64,000 bases of DNA from Gnetum montanum (GCA_015680685.1 MNCI01029067.1:109389-173388), one strand, 5' to 3'; positions 21,842 to 33,966 are shown, counted from the stretch's first letter. A program made the numbers and translations. The notes: a model not told the origin generated them from the letters alone.

Positions 21842-22926
21842 ATAGTTAGCAGGCACCACTAATACTCTCCATCTTTCTATATACATATCAGGTTTTCAGC
21901 CTCGCTATATACCACCTTTGGGTTGATGATATGTGTATTTTGGGGGAGTCCGTTACTAAATGGTCAACTTTATGGGCCTTAATATCCGTCTAATTTTATG
22001 TGTCTTATGCGTCTCACCTAGAGCCTTTGTATTTGAAATGGGTAGCATGATCATATTCATGTGGTTTTATTGGATGTTCAGTCTCTTACAGACAAGAGAA
22101 TTGAAGCTTGGTTTACATAATCACTCTCCCTTAATGTAGGAATTATCGTGACATAGGTATGTGTTCATGTTTTTGTCTTTTTAATTTGGCCTGTTAAACA
22201 AGAAAATTTTAGCTCCAGTGTTCTATTTGCAATTCCAAAGAATAAAATTGTGTTTTTGACTTCTAATAGAACTGTACGATAATGTATGAAAGATTCTCGA
22301 AGTGTTCAACAAGAACATCAAGTAATGAAGGAAAGATAACCAGTAAAGTAATAGTCCATAATGTTCAATTGTTGAGAAATGTTGGTCTTGCCGTCTTTTG
22401 CGTTACAAGCATGACATTGGTTTCTTCCTCGCCAGAAACATTTTCACATGACAATTTTGATTCTAAAACTCAGATTCACAATAAAGGGTGTACAGTCAGT
22501 CACATACAAAGAAAGAACTATTTTCCCATCCCATTGTTTGCGTTTACCCTGTTTTCTTCTTGTTGAAACATAGGTATAATTTTTTTTTGCTAAACTACAG
22601 CAGAAGGGCATTTGATAATTGATATATCTAAATTCTTTGGACTCTGGCCATGATATTTGTACCCGTCGCCTTTCATTGACAGATATAAGTTTTCACTTTT
22701 CACCATAATAATTTTAAAGATGTTTTTTTTTTTTAATGTACAATGCAGTTGCCAAATACACAAGACATGAAATTTCTGCGTTTAGAAAGTTCTTGGATTT
22801 GTTGGGGCATCAGAATAGAAGCTAACCTGAGTTGCGTAGACTCAGTTTTTTTTTTTTTAATTTTCTAATGTTTTTAAAGTAACTTACTTGGGAACTGTTT
22901 TTAAAGTAACTTACATAGAAATTTCA
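21842..22926. other. Intergenic sequence downstream of the peptide ORF
   Basis: The first part could be the 3' UTR of the peptide gene. A 94-codon ORF at 22282-22566 resembles nothing I know and lacks a signal peptide or domain pattern. A duplicated word, TGTTTTTAAAGTAACTTAC, occurs near 22870 and 22898. Confidence 0.35.
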
Positions 22927-23095
22927 ATATTAGTAGAATAAGTTGTACCTCGGCCTGGAGGGCGAGTTCCTCGCAAGTGTGGTCTGCCCCTTGCTCTTGT
23001 TGCTTCTGAATTGCCTGCAGTTTGGCCTGGATCTGAATCCGGTGTCCTCTGAAACTATATTTTTCTGCTGTTCCGATTTTTTATTCTACTAATAT
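22927..23095. repeat. 15 bp inverted repeat around a GC-rich core
   Basis: ATATTAGTAGAATAA at 22927-22941 and its exact reverse complement at 23081-23095 enclose a core (about 22948-23045) far richer in G+C than its flanks. On the minus strand the core reads IQIQAKLQAIQKQQEQG and CEELALQAEVQL, a coiled-coil-like peptide without stops. No target-site duplication is visible. Confidence 0.6.
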
Positions 23096-24929
23096 CGATT
23101 TTTTATATAGACGAACAAAAAATTAATAGTCTTCTCAATTTCATTAAAAATATAGAATTTATTTTTACACCATTTGGGTCTTGTAGAGTATTTTTGTTGA
23201 AATCAATTTTCTTAACTATAAAAAGGACTTGGTATTGAAAGCAAGTAGGAAGACATACATTTTGTTAATTACATATTTAAATTTTCTATTTTTGCAACAT
23301 TTGTTATCATGAAAGACATTTGTTTAATGTTTGTCTTTTACTACTAGAAAAAAAAAAGATGCTAAAAAGGAAAAGACACGTTGAAGTTAAGAATAGAAGA
23401 AAATAATAATAAGCCAAAGATATAAAAAATCAAGTTCATGTCAACAATAAGATTGATCAACTGATAATACTCTGAATATTTTTCTTATACTACAAAAAGT
23501 ATAGATCAATCCTAATAGATAACTCATAAGGCAAATTTTTCCTTATCTAATAAGAATAATATTAACTTAAAGTTCAAAACTAATATTGACAAGTTATAGT
23601 TGATGGCAAAGATTATTGACGTAAAGACAACATTAAGTAGCAAAGTAATTGTGATTAACAATATATGCTAACATTTTATATTGGATCTAGCTTTCTTACA
23701 AAAGTTGGTACTTTACAATAACTTTTTATTACTACATCAAATTCTTTTGCTATTTTAATTTCAAGCACAAAAGTTGAAAGTGAAGTGAACCTTGTTAGGA
23801 CTAGGATTATCTTCTATACTAATAATTAATTTTTTTCTCTTAAGTTTTTAAAATATTAATTATAAGATGTATACTTAATTAGACATCCCTAAAATTAGAA
23901 AGTTTTTCTTTTCCATATTATTTTTAATGTTTTTTACTTAATGTTACTAATAAAGAATATTTGGTCAAAAAATTACATGATAGAATTATTTTTGAATAGC
24001 GTAGGTGAATGGATCGCCTCTAATATATGCTTTTTTAAGCAAATAATGCATTTAGGTCACTTGTAAGATGCTTTGAAGAAAATAAGATTCATGTGATTTT
24101 CCAAGTACAATTTAGGCAGTCTACTATAGATAATCTTGTCATATTAAAATATATTATTGATCAGGAAAAATCTTCATTACACTCATAAAGAATAAATGGT
24201 TGAACAAGTACCACTACGGTTGTTTTTGGATACCCCAACTCAAAATAATTTTCTTCTTGCATTCATTTTTTAAATTGAATAAGCATTGCTTTGTGTTTGT
24301 AACAAGCTAAGATATTCATTTGTAATCATAGTTATGAAAACAAAATAGAGCAATGGAACTACAACATAAATGGACCAAAAACCAAATGATATAAAGTTTA
24401 TAGGATGACAAGGTTTGGCAATTGAACAAGTATTATGGATGAGTTTAAAGACATGGAAGCTGAAAATAGACTATTGCAATAAGATAGAAAGGAATATGAT
24501 GTTTAAGTGCATCCTTCATCTATTTACCTTCTTGTATTGCATTTTATATTTCAATGTTAAGTCATATTTCACTTAGCAAACTTGCAAACCCTTTTCTTTG
24601 CCACAAAAAGAATGTTTGAATAGGGATTGTAAAAATAATAGTTTTATCAAATAGGCTCCTTTTTCAAAAATCAAAAATGCAAAACATTTCAAAAACATAA
24701 AATGGAAAATGTTGAGAAGAAATGGCTTAAGGATCCCAGCATCTAGAGGGGTTTGCATAACTCCACATTAAAAAATGAAATAGAAGTAATATATTGGAAA
24801 GTAAATATGAATAAAGCAAATATATTTGAAAGACCATACCAATTATGGTAGTGATTATCTAATTCTCTTTCATTTTTTGTGAATGAGAGTGTCATTTTCC
24901 CAATTTGATGATACTAACATGTGTGTTTT
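23096..24929. other. AT-rich spacer
   Basis: No gene, RNA or element recognised. The base composition is extreme, with many A and T runs. Confidence 0.45.
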
Positions 24930-27316
24930 GCTAAATAGGTATGTCTTACATGCAACTCCTTGAGTGTCTAAGGACACTTTTAGGCATGGTTACATAAGGG
25001 CACTAAGGGCTGGAGCCTACTTTGGGGAGGATCCACTTGTATAACCCTTGTCTTTTATACTTGCTAAGTAATTTCACATCATCTTATGTCTTCTAAAACA
25101 TCTAATAAACTTCCCATATCATCTACTAATCTATTGATACATTAGAAATTCATTATCCATTTCTTATCCATACTATAAAATTTCATTGCTCAAGATTCCT
25201 TCTTCATGAACATTGAATGCTAAATTGTTAAAAAATATGCATCACTCATGGCCATGACCCTCTACACAAGCTTTACATCTTCCAAACATTCCATTTGACT
25301 CATTTTTTCAAAGAAAAATTGATGAAAATTTTGAACTTTTTAATAGTGATGTCGTAGTTACAATGTTGTAGGCATCTATGATGTTGTATCAATTATGTCA
25401 CACATATAGAAATAGTATATATATGCATAGGATTTAGTGAAATTTTTCATTTCTCTCATTTATAGCAAGAGAAGTTTTTGTAGTTTTTTTCTTGGCCCTT
25501 TTGCACACTAGCTTCCAAAGACCATAACTTCACCCTCCTAGCTTCAATTTCCAAAATTCTTAAATCTTGTTGATCCTAGTGTGCTCAACTTAGTCGTGGG
25601 TGGTGGGGTGCATTATGCGATATAAGAAAATGAAAACTTGAGCAAAAAATTCTTAACATTGACAGATATTATAAATGGTACTTATAAAGAGATAATAAGA
25701 ATCTTAAGTATAATCAATCAAAGTAAGACTAGAAAGATTCAGATAATACTCCTAATAGACCACATCAACTATTTTAGGCCATAATAAGCAAGGAAAATGA
25801 TAGAAGGTTGTAAGTAACTAAATGATATAATAGCTAAAGGGTTCCTTTTTGAAACTTTTTCTAACTATGCAATTGTAATAAGATAAGAACTTGATCTAAC
25901 CAAGGATATGAGCAAGGTAAAGAACTATTAATAATTGATATGAACACCCTAATAATTTCAAAACCTTGTTGATTGTAGACGGTCGTGAGGAAGATACTAG
26001 AAGGAGGACCTTCACAACACGAGAGTAAAAGAGTAAGAGGCCATGGGAGAGGATGAGTAAGGGAACAAACTCCACAAGTAGAACACATAGAGAAGGAGCC
26101 TCAATCATATAGCATTCATCAAAGAAACTCTTGCTATAAAGCACTTAGCCCAAGGAGAGGCAAAGATTCCACAAGAATCTCAACAAGGACGGTGCCTTAC
26201 ATTGTCACCAAATTGCCTCCAAGTCATCCAAGAAGATTGACCATGGCCACAATCATCGTGAAACTAAATTTTGGTCCCTTTATGGAATTTTCTCCAAAAG
26301 CAATGAAGATTCAACTCCAAGCGTCTGCATTATGGCCCACACTAACCAAAAGTGGTGAATGGAACTTAGTAGAAACCTACCAATTCTGGCAGAACAAATA
26401 GGTTGATACTAAAATGAAACATGAAGGAGTCTCTATGCCATACTCAATAGAGAGGATATATAGAAAAAAAGGACAAATGTAAAAGAGAAGAAACTTTCCA
26501 AAAGCCTAACAACAAAGAAAAGAAGTTGATGAAAGAACCACCACTACCCAAAATATGTACATCAAGCCACTTCAAACTTTGTTTTTGTTTTGTCATGTAA
26601 CTATATAATTTTTGTACACTCAAAGTCAATCACTAGTTAGCATCATTCAATAATCCCATCATTCCCAATTTTTTGTAAAGAAAGCTCAGCCCTATATTGT
26701 TAACTCGAGGATAGATTTTTACTTAGTCCTAAGGGTATGATGAAGCATCAGTTGGCTATGTCAATGTAGCCATTTCAAGGTAGATGCCTCAATGTAGCTA
26801 TGGTGAGGTAGATGCCTCAACGAATCTATTTGAGAAAAAGTTAATTTTTTATCCAGCAACAATATCGTAGCTACAATATGATATCTATGATGTCATAGAT
26901 TTGATATTCTATCTCATGATATATTATCATATAAATGATGTCACGCGATGCATGCCTACCTATAAATATAGCACTTGGGTGTATGATCCAAAGAATGTTT
27001 TATTCCACCCTTATGTAGATTATTACAATTTATTTTCATAGTTTTAGAAATCAAGTGAATGCTCATAGTGTGGTGTTGAGCAATTATACAAAATCTTTAT
27101 TTGAGTAAATTGTACTTGGGTATAATTCATGTTCAAAAATAAAGATTGAGATTGCTTTTCATTATTACAACATCCACTTAGTTTTATTGTTTCACTTAGC
27201 ATAGTTTTTTTTATTTTATTAGTTTAATCATTTACATTTCCAAGTATTTTACTTAACTTATTCATTAGTAAAGTAGAATGAGTTCAACTGGTTTCGAGCG
27301 TTTAAGTGTAATCATT
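24930..27316 (+). mobile_element. Element 5: 3' part of an Element 1-type retrotransposon
   Basis: The post-pol landmark GCCTACTTTGGGGAGGATCC near 25036 matches the block in Elements 1, 3 and 4. The segment 26645-26737 aligns with the sequence before the LTR of Element 4 (TCAATAATCCCAT, then the polypurine tract CCTAAGGGTA). An LTR start, TGATGAAGCATC, follows at 26738. Gag and pol are absent. About 1 kb between the landmark and the LTR is extra compared with Element 1 and is not assigned. Confidence 0.55.
26738..27316 (+). repeat. LTR of Element 5, 3' truncated
   Basis: It starts TGATGAAGC after a polypurine tract. It holds a row of GATATC-like and GATGTCATAG words at 26870-26940 and a TATA box at 26961. 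The part from 27030 to 27316 aligns with the LTR of Element 2 (TTTATTTGAGTA, AATAAAGATTGAGATT, GAGCGTTTAAGTGT). It breaks off where R1 copy B starts. Confidence 0.62.
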
Positions 27317-27600
27317 CGGTTGCAAGTACCCTTCAATTTCTTTAACCATAATATTACCTATTTACTAGCCAAGTTTTCTTTTGTTTCATTTTTTATTTTT
27401 ATTGAAAATGTAACCATGTTAATTGCACTTAACTCATTGAGAAGTTTTGTATTTATTGCACTATCTTAGATAACTAATGGACCACCTTTGTAGTTGTTAC
27501 ATCCTCTTTGGTAACTCATGTTCCAATTTCACACTCTAATTGAATTACTGAAGTAAATTACAATGATCAATAATTGAATCACCAAAGTAAATTATAGAAG
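27317..27600 (+). repeat. Repeat R1, copy B, partial
   Basis: The blocks TGCAAGTACCCTTCAATTTC, CTATTTACTAGCCAAG and ATGGACCACCTTTG recur in order in R1 copies A, C and D. Only the central 280 bp of the family are present, joined directly to a broken LTR. Confidence 0.6.
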
Positions 27601-27794
27601 AAGTTGTTATCAAGAATAGATTTGTAACAAGATTGAAAGAAACAAATTATTATTGCATAATGTGAACAATACCATTACAAAAGATGTACAATGATGAATT
27701 AATTAATTAATAAGTTATGTATTAATTTTTTAATGACCTAAATGACCCTTATATAATTAGAATTATTCAAGAGATGTAAAACCAAACTTTAAGA

Positions 27795-28690
27795 TGGTAT
27801 TAGAGCCCAATTAAAAGTTGGTTATGAGGACAAGTAGTCATGAAGGAAACAAAATGAAAATTATCAAAACTAGAGTGAGGTAATGTGATAAGAGATTAGA
27901 ATAATTCGTAAACAATGGATAGTTATGTAAGATAGTTATATTGAGGACTTAATCAATTTGATGCTATATATAGAGGTAGAAGTAAAAAGAATAAGAACAT
28001 CGGTTGATGTATTGCTAAGTACATGAAAACAAGTAGATCAAAATATAATAGAAGGTCAGAATAAAATTTGTGAGAAAGTTTGTAAGAAAATGAAGCTCCT
28101 AAAGACAACCCTAGAAAGAATGCTAAAATTGCTTATGATGTTGACAAACTAGACAAGTAGCACTAAAAATCATCCACTCGTTGAATATCGCATGGAATAT
28201 CTCACATACATACTTATATGGATGGAAGACAAATTAGATGGGTTGTTATGATACCTAAAGATAATAGAAGATCCTAGAAGAAGATGCATGGAGAAACAAA
28301 GAAAAGGAAATGACAAAAAAATAAGCAAGTAGACCTTACGACAAGAACCAAAGATACAAAAATAAGCTCTAATATCTTAATCCTGAAAGAAGCAATTACT
28401 TGAAACCATATTACTTAAAATTTCATGATGAAAAGCCCATCCTTCGTAATGTATGGAAGAAATAGGTAGACTTAACTTAAATCTTGGAAGACCATGTAAT
28501 GCAAAAGAAAGAAAGAAATCAAAGGGGATATTTTTGTAATATTTGTCCTATGCTATGGACGATCACTGCCATAAGCATTATATGCACAATCGAGAACACA
28601 AGTTATTATAAATGATCATGATGAAGTTTAAATATTTCCAAAGTTGCAATTAAGAAGTAAGAGTGAAGCAATTTCACAACAAGTGTTTGA
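27795..28690 (+). mobile_element. Remnant of a copia-like leader and internal region
   Basis: TGGTATTAGAGCC at 27795-27807 is one base from the tRNA-Met primer site. The 900 bp after it have many short ORFs rich in Lys and Glu but no recognisable domain. The upstream LTR cannot be outlined. This rests mainly on the primer site. Confidence 0.35.
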
Positions 28691-28717
28691 GCATATTTAG
28701 AATAAGGGTTTTTTGCA

Positions 28718-29085
28718 TAGTTTTCTCTTACTTACATTTTCATCAACACTTGTTGTTTTAACCCTCCATAGGAGGTAAACACTTCTTTTTCATAAATGAA
28801 GAATCTTTTTCCATATATTAATAATTTATGCTAATTTATTTGAATTTATATATTTAGATCATATTTTATCAATCATTGTTTATTCCATACTTAGTTTATT
28901 TTTCAGCAATAAACACTAAGTAAATTTCATCATTTCAATCGACAATTTTCTATCATTCCCTTGTTCTTAGTTCACATGTTGTATGCTAAGTCCACATTCA
29001 ATTCAAGATTTGTGCCTCTTTGTAATCGACGATATCTAATGACATTATAAAGATTAGTAAATTTATCAAAATGTATCTTTCTATT
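28718..29085 (+). repeat. Repeat R2, first copy
   Basis: It aligns with 54237-54620 over nearly its whole length: TTACATTTTCATCAACACTT, CCCTCCATAGGAGGTAAA, CTTCTTTTTCATAAA, and CAAGATTTGTGCCTCTT near the end. The composition and an A/T-rich centre resemble the R-U5 part of an LTR. Just after it, a 9 bp inverted repeat (ACTAGTTGG / CCAACTAGT) lies at 29093-29118. Confidence 0.6.
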
Positions 29086-29118
29086 TCATGTTACTAGTTG
29101 GTGCCCTATCCAACTAGT

Positions 29119-29756
29119 AGCAAGGATCTTAATTTAAATCAAGAATCTTTAATAGATCATCACATGGTGGCTCAATGCTAGTCTAATCACATAGATCTTA
29201 GTGTTGGTATATAAGAGAGAGCCTGAAAGAACTTGGAGCATGAATGTCACTACTTTTCTCATAATCCATTTAGCAATCATACCATCAAAAGAGTATTTTG
29301 GGTTATTAGAATTGAAATTTTAACTATATATACACTAGACCATACAATAAACATGATACTTTGACCTAACAATGTTTGGCACACAAGTCAAAGCTCTCAC
29401 GTGTGAGACATAAAACAACATGTTTACCATTTAATTATTGCAATCACTAAATGTAAAACTATACAGTATGTAATCCGGCAACATGCAGCCAATGCAGCCA
29501 ACACAACACCTTAATATTGGACAGTATTCTAAGTAAAACCTGGACCAGTAACTTGTTGCTTAGGGAAATTAATTTTAAAATAGTTTATTACGGTGATCCA
29601 TAAACAAACTAAATAAGTGTATGATAAAACGCCTTGGTACAAACTAGATATCACGGTAGAGGTGGCGAACGGACTACGGATGAAGACTATGCCTATTATC
29701 AGAATACCTACGTTCTTAACATTATTCTATTCTGGAGATAGAGAGAATCGAAGAAA
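29119..29756. other. Spacer downstream of the germin-like pseudogene
   Basis: No recognised feature. The last 250 bp lie on the 3' side of the germin-like pseudogene and could include its former 3' UTR. Confidence 0.35.
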
Positions 29757-30475
29757 TCAACCGCCCAGCTGCTTGCGGATGTTGATGATCTGCTGGGCGT
29801 CCAGCTTGAAAGACTTTTCCAGAAACACCTCTGAAATGCATGGAGTCTAGTTAAACAAGACCAACGGTAGAAGGGAGGTGCCAGGGTTCTGTGAATTCAG
29901 CCCTGATATGGACAACGCCGGGTAACGCCCAAGGTTCAGCTGAAAGTGCGTCAGTGGGTTCTGTGAATTCAGCCATGATATGGATAACGCCGGTAACGCC
30001 CAAGGTTCAGCTGAAAGTGTGTCAGTTCGCGAGGGAACACAAAAATATCGCCTGCATTCAAAGTCTCCTGGAACAATTGGTTGTTTGTGTCCACAAATCC
30101 TGCCAATACCAACCCACCATGGATCAGAAACACGAACTCGGTGGCCCCTGGATGACTATGAGGCCCAAGGACGCCACATGGGGGGAAATTGGTGCGAGCC
30201 AGAGTGAGATCCCGCATGTTGCTGCCTGGCAGATTCATGGCCGTTGTCAGGGTCACTGCAGTCCCAAATGTCATGCTCCGCGTTCCCGGCTTTGCCAGTG
30301 CGGATGTTTTGAAATCCGTGGCAGTGGCGGCATTGGCATTGAGGCACGGATTGGCATTTCCTTTGTCTGCAACGCAGACATCTTGCAAAGGATCCTCATC
30401 CGCCGCTTTGGCAGCCTGCTACAACGCCACTGCTGCTAAAAACAGAGCCACTATGCTCATCTCATCTCCCGCCAT
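29757..30475 (-). pseudogene. Germin-like protein (cupin) pseudogene
   Basis: Germin-like proteins are secreted Mn-binding cupins of the plant cell wall, some with superoxide dismutase activity. From ATG 30475 the minus strand gives a signal peptide (MSIVALFLAAVAL), QDVCVAD, cupin motif 1 with GPHSHPGATE (both His and the Glu kept), GDIFVFP and motif 2 ELTHFQLN (His kept; the usual Pro-x-Gly reads PRE), then GLNSQNPGTSLLPLVLFN and a C-terminal IRKQLGG. It has no intron. Defects: TAG at codon 19 (30419-30421), TAG after LVLFN (29847-29849), and a 72 bp tandem duplication whose inner copy lost one base. Without that 71 bp copy the frame is 215 codons, normal for the family. Composition is far more GC-rich than its flanks. 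Confidence 0.9.
29884..30026. repeat. 72 bp tandem duplication in the germin-like pseudogene
   Basis: Copy 1 is 29884-29955 and copy 2 starts at 29956, both beginning GGGTTCTGTGAATTCAGCC. They differ at few positions, including GCCGGGTAAC against GCCGGTAAC, the one-base loss that shifts the frame. Confidence 0.88.
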
Positions 30476-30559
30476 GTAATCAACACCATCTTTTAACAAC
30501 AAGGCTTATGTACATGGTGTCGTAGCAATAGTGCGTTTGAGATAGATTAATATAAGTGC

Positions 30560-30800
30560 TAACTTTATATTGACGATGGAAAGCACATAAAATTAATGTG
30601 AAAACCATATTTACTAAGGGAAGCAATAACAAATTTCCACTCTATTTTGTCATACGCTTTAGCATAATCAAGCTTAAGAAAATCAATGTTTTGATTGGAG
30701 TCCTCGGCCCATTGCATACCTTCCCAAGCCGCAACAACATTATCAAGAATATACCTACCCTTAACAAAGCCTGTTTGCATTGGGGTAATGATAAGCTTTT
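30560..30800 (-). pseudogene. L1-like LINE RT fragment
   Basis: The minus strand reads QTGFVKGRYILDNVVAAWEG and FLKLDYAKAYDKIEWKFV. This matches the QTGFIxGRxIxDN and DFxKAYDxVxW blocks (RT motif A region, with the catalytic Asp) of L1-type LINEs. It ends within 90 bp of the germin-like start codon. Possibly the same LINE family as 1-507, but the two do not overlap. Confidence 0.82.
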
Positions 30801-30924
30801 CCCCTCTTTTGAGGTGAGCTTTTCCCCTTTGGCTGTTAGTGTCTCCTTCTTTGAGACCTCTTCATCTTTTTTGACCCTCTCTTTTATCCCCTTTGTACTA
30901 TTTTCTTTTTTCTCTATTAATTAA

Positions 30925-31090
30925 ATTTATTTTTTGGGGTCCGACACCCCCTGACAATGGAAAGCACATATCACATGTCATAGGTTTGATTCTCCTATGT
31001 ACCATTGAATTATAAACTGTTATAAATCTTGGGGTGTACCTATGTTTCAATTATTTGGGGTTCCAACACCCCCAACAATGGAAGGCATAA
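30925..31090 (+). repeat. SINE-like repeat, copy 1
   Basis: A B-box-like sequence, ATAGGTTTGATTCTCC near 30983, and the end CAATTATTTGGGGTTCCAAC at about 31047-31066 are shared with the minus-strand copies at 48853 and 49683. The word GACAATGGAAAGCACAT or a variant occurs before (30951) and after (31073), and TTTGGGGTCCGACACCCC precedes it, as if parts of neighbouring copies lay head to tail. Confidence 0.5.
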
Positions 31091-31929
31091 TAAGGAGAGG
31101 GTAGTTCTAATATTATTAAAAACATATAATTTTCATTTATGTATAAGCCATTCAAATTGATAATTGCTAAATTTAAACTAAAATTTTATTACATCTATTG
31201 TACAATAGAAATGTAAATGTTATCAATTTTAAAAACCTTTTCAAGAAAATTACCAAAAGAAAAAATAGATTCGATATGATTTTGAGCAAACCAACCAAAT
31301 TAGGAAGTGTAACATCTCACATCCTCCTAATGTGTGGAATGTAAGAAATTCTAAGAAAATGTTAAATTTAGCTTCAATTCTATTTCAATTGCAAATTTAA
31401 TGTATTCATTCTTTGCAAGGAATTTTGAGCTATCTCCCTATTTCAACTCACAAAGAATGACATTTCATTTGGGCTTTGCTAATTGTGTACCACTACTAAT
31501 AAGGAATAGCTATTCAATGCTTTATCCATCGAAATAAGGCCTTTCCTCATTTCACTCAAGTAGAAATGTTTCTTTCCTTTTGGTTTTTTCATTGTTTTAG
31601 CAGTAATTTTTTCTTCATTACTTTCTACAAACCTGCTTTGGATCAAAATACAAAACAGACACTTGAAGGTTTCATTTACTGACCAATAAAAATTCCTCAC
31701 ATAACCAACCTTTATCTTAGGTTTCCAACTTCACATTTATAGAATATTTATCCAATGGATATCCAAGGATATTATCAATATAGATTATAAACTAACAAAT
31801 AGCACCAACTTTTAAGGATACCCTCTCTACGTCAAAATAATTTGAAATATGAAGGAGTTCCAAAATGAAATTCAAAATCCAAATCTAAGTCTCACAAAAA
31901 TCAGAAAATTCTTTTGGGAAAAATAAAAA
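31091..31929. other. AT-rich spacer
   Basis: No recognised feature. TGTAACATCTCACATCC at 31309 looks like an LTR start but no partner was found. Confidence 0.35.
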
Positions 31930-32425
31930 TAAAAATCTATTTGTAAATTGGCAAAAATTAGAAAGAAATGTATTGAAATTGATAATGTCAAATGCATCAA
32001 GGAAGCAAATGAAAGATTTTTGTTAAAAGATAATGAAATTTTGGATAGGTGGAAAAATTATTTTCAAAAATTATTAAATGAAGAATTCCCAAGAGGAGAC
32101 ATCCAAGGAGAAGAACCAAATTTTGGTTTGGTTAATGAAATTTCCTTCTCTGAGGTAAAGATAGCCTTATCAACAAAGAAAAATGGAAATTTTTTTGGAC
32201 AACATAACATTCCTATAGAATCTTGGAAAGCATTGGTAGATATAGGAGTTTCATGGCTGATGCAATTATTTAAAAGAATTTTGAAAGATCGAGAAATGCT
32301 CAACAATTGAAGAAAACCCTTTGTTGTTTCCATTTACAAAAATAAAGGATATTTATAAATTTGTGCAAACTATAGAGGGATCAGGCTAATGAGCTAAACT
32401 ATGAAGCTTTGGAAGAGAGTTATTT
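31930..32425 (+). pseudogene. RTE-type LINE reverse transcriptase, N-terminal part
   Basis: KCIKEANERFLLKDNEILDR with WKNYFQKLLNEE, then ISFSEVKIALSTKKNGNFFG, then IPIESWKAL, is the region before and at the start of RTE reverse transcriptase. SIYKNKGYL and ANYRGIRLMS*TMKLWKRVI follow, with two stops. The match stops abruptly near 32425. It is a different part of the domain from the copy at 20380-20760, so the two may derive from the same family. Confidence 0.85.
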
Positions 32426-33003
32426 TAACATCCTTATTAATTATCTATAAAACCCTAGAAATAACTAATAGAATTGCTATAATACCCTAAGCATATAGAT
32501 TTAACCTTGATTTACTAATTAAAAAGAAACCAGTAAAATACAAAAGTTTTATTAATTGGAAGCAAAAATACAATAGAGAAATACAGTGCAACAAAAATTT
32601 AGATTACTCGCACACATCATTAAATAAAATTTATTTAAAGAAATTATAAATTTGTGTAGCCACACTAATTCAGACATCAAAACATTTGACTAGTTATATC
32701 ATAAAATGGTATGCAAAATAATGATTCCAATGGCACTTGTTTCACGTCAAATAGGCATCTAGAAATAAACATCTTCATGTTTGAAGTTTACCAAATTAAT
32801 TAAAAAAGTAAAAACAATAATTAAATGAAATATTAATATATAATAAATAATATTAATGCTTCTATAACATATAGCACACACCCAAATAAAAAATAGTCCT
32901 TGTAATATCGCAATCCAAATAGCACATACGACAATTTTATATCTATCATACTTTATTATTTATTCACAAAAATAGGTAGATAGCTAATGAGTCATCATTT
33001 GGG
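32426..33003. other. AT-rich spacer
   Basis: Between the LINE fragment and the LTR of Element 2. Nothing recognised. Confidence 0.4.
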
Positions 33004-33827
33004 TGACCGCGATATTGTGTACGCGATATCACATTCGCTATATCGCAACCCAACCATGGTATCGCATACGCGATATCGCAGCCTGTCTCCTCATCTATAT
33101 ATAAGAGGTAGACAGATCAAGAGTAAGTAAGTAGGAAGTAAGTTAGTTTTAGTTTAAGTGTTTTAATTTCTTTCTCTCAACCCTTTTCCTCCTAGTGTAT
33201 GCCCGCAGCGTGGTGATTGTAATTGTACGACATCCTTTATTTGAGTATGACGTACTTGGACATGCACATGACCGACAATAAAGATCGAGATTACTTCATC
33301 ATTGCAACATTCACTTAGTTTAATCATTTAATTAATTGTTATTTACTTCTTTCCTAGTTAATCTCTCTCACCCTTAAACTCATGTTAAAATGCAGAATGA
33401 GTACGACATGATTACGAGCATTTAAGTGTGACTACTCGGTAACCTAGTAGTGTACCTAGGATCTGCTCTTGATAATCCCAGTGGTAGTTGCGCACGAAGT
33501 CCAAGGTATGTACGGATGATCAAGGAATAGATGTTCATCGAACTTAGGCTAGTTTAGACTTTCTCAACCTTTCTCTCTTAGCTTAGTTAATATTATCTTC
33601 CATTTTCTTCAGGAGTAGCATTAGGTTAGAAATCACATCATACGCCTCACTCTGGACTAAACCATACGTGAAAAAGTTAACACTAGTCCAAGTGGGAAGA
33701 TAGCGAATTGCAACCTAAGGCTAACTATCTAGATGCCACAACTAGTCCATCTGCGGAGTTCGACCGGATCGTGTGTGTAACACTCGTATTCGTATGGTTG
33801 AGTGTAGGGGTACCTCACCACTCATCA
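33004..33827 (+). repeat. 5' LTR of Element 2
   Basis: The end CCACTCATCA and the block ATGGTTGAGTGTAGGGGTAC match the other LTRs. Five GATATC-like words lie at 33007-33083, then the TATA box TATATATAAG at 33096. The start is set at TGACCGCG and is uncertain by about 20 bp. Confidence 0.75.
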
Positions 33828-33828
33828 T

Positions 33829-33846
33829 TGGCGTTGTTGCCGAGGG
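33829..33846 (+). other. Primer binding site of Element 2
   Basis: TGGCGTTGTTGCCGAGGG, one base after the LTR end, matches the tRNA-Asp complement with about three changes. Confidence 0.7.
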
Positions 33847-33966
33847 TGATGCTAGTTATTTAGATTAGTTACATCATACAAGATCACTGTAACAAAGCCT
33901 TGATGATATATCTTTCAGAAAAATAACAATTATAATTGTAATTAAATCATACACAAATTTACAACC

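Noticed and set aside
22282-22566. 94-codon ORF downstream of the peptide ORF
   Set aside because: No recognised domain, no signal peptide, composition close to the surrounding AT-rich DNA.
30189-30479. Plus-strand ORFs over the germin-like locus (29891-30439, 30189-30479)
   Set aside because: They are antisense frames of the GC-rich germin-like pseudogene, whose minus-strand reading gives full cupin motifs.
31309-31340. Chromovirus-style LTR start TGTAACATCTCACATCC
   Set aside because: No second LTR, primer site or target-site duplication could be found.
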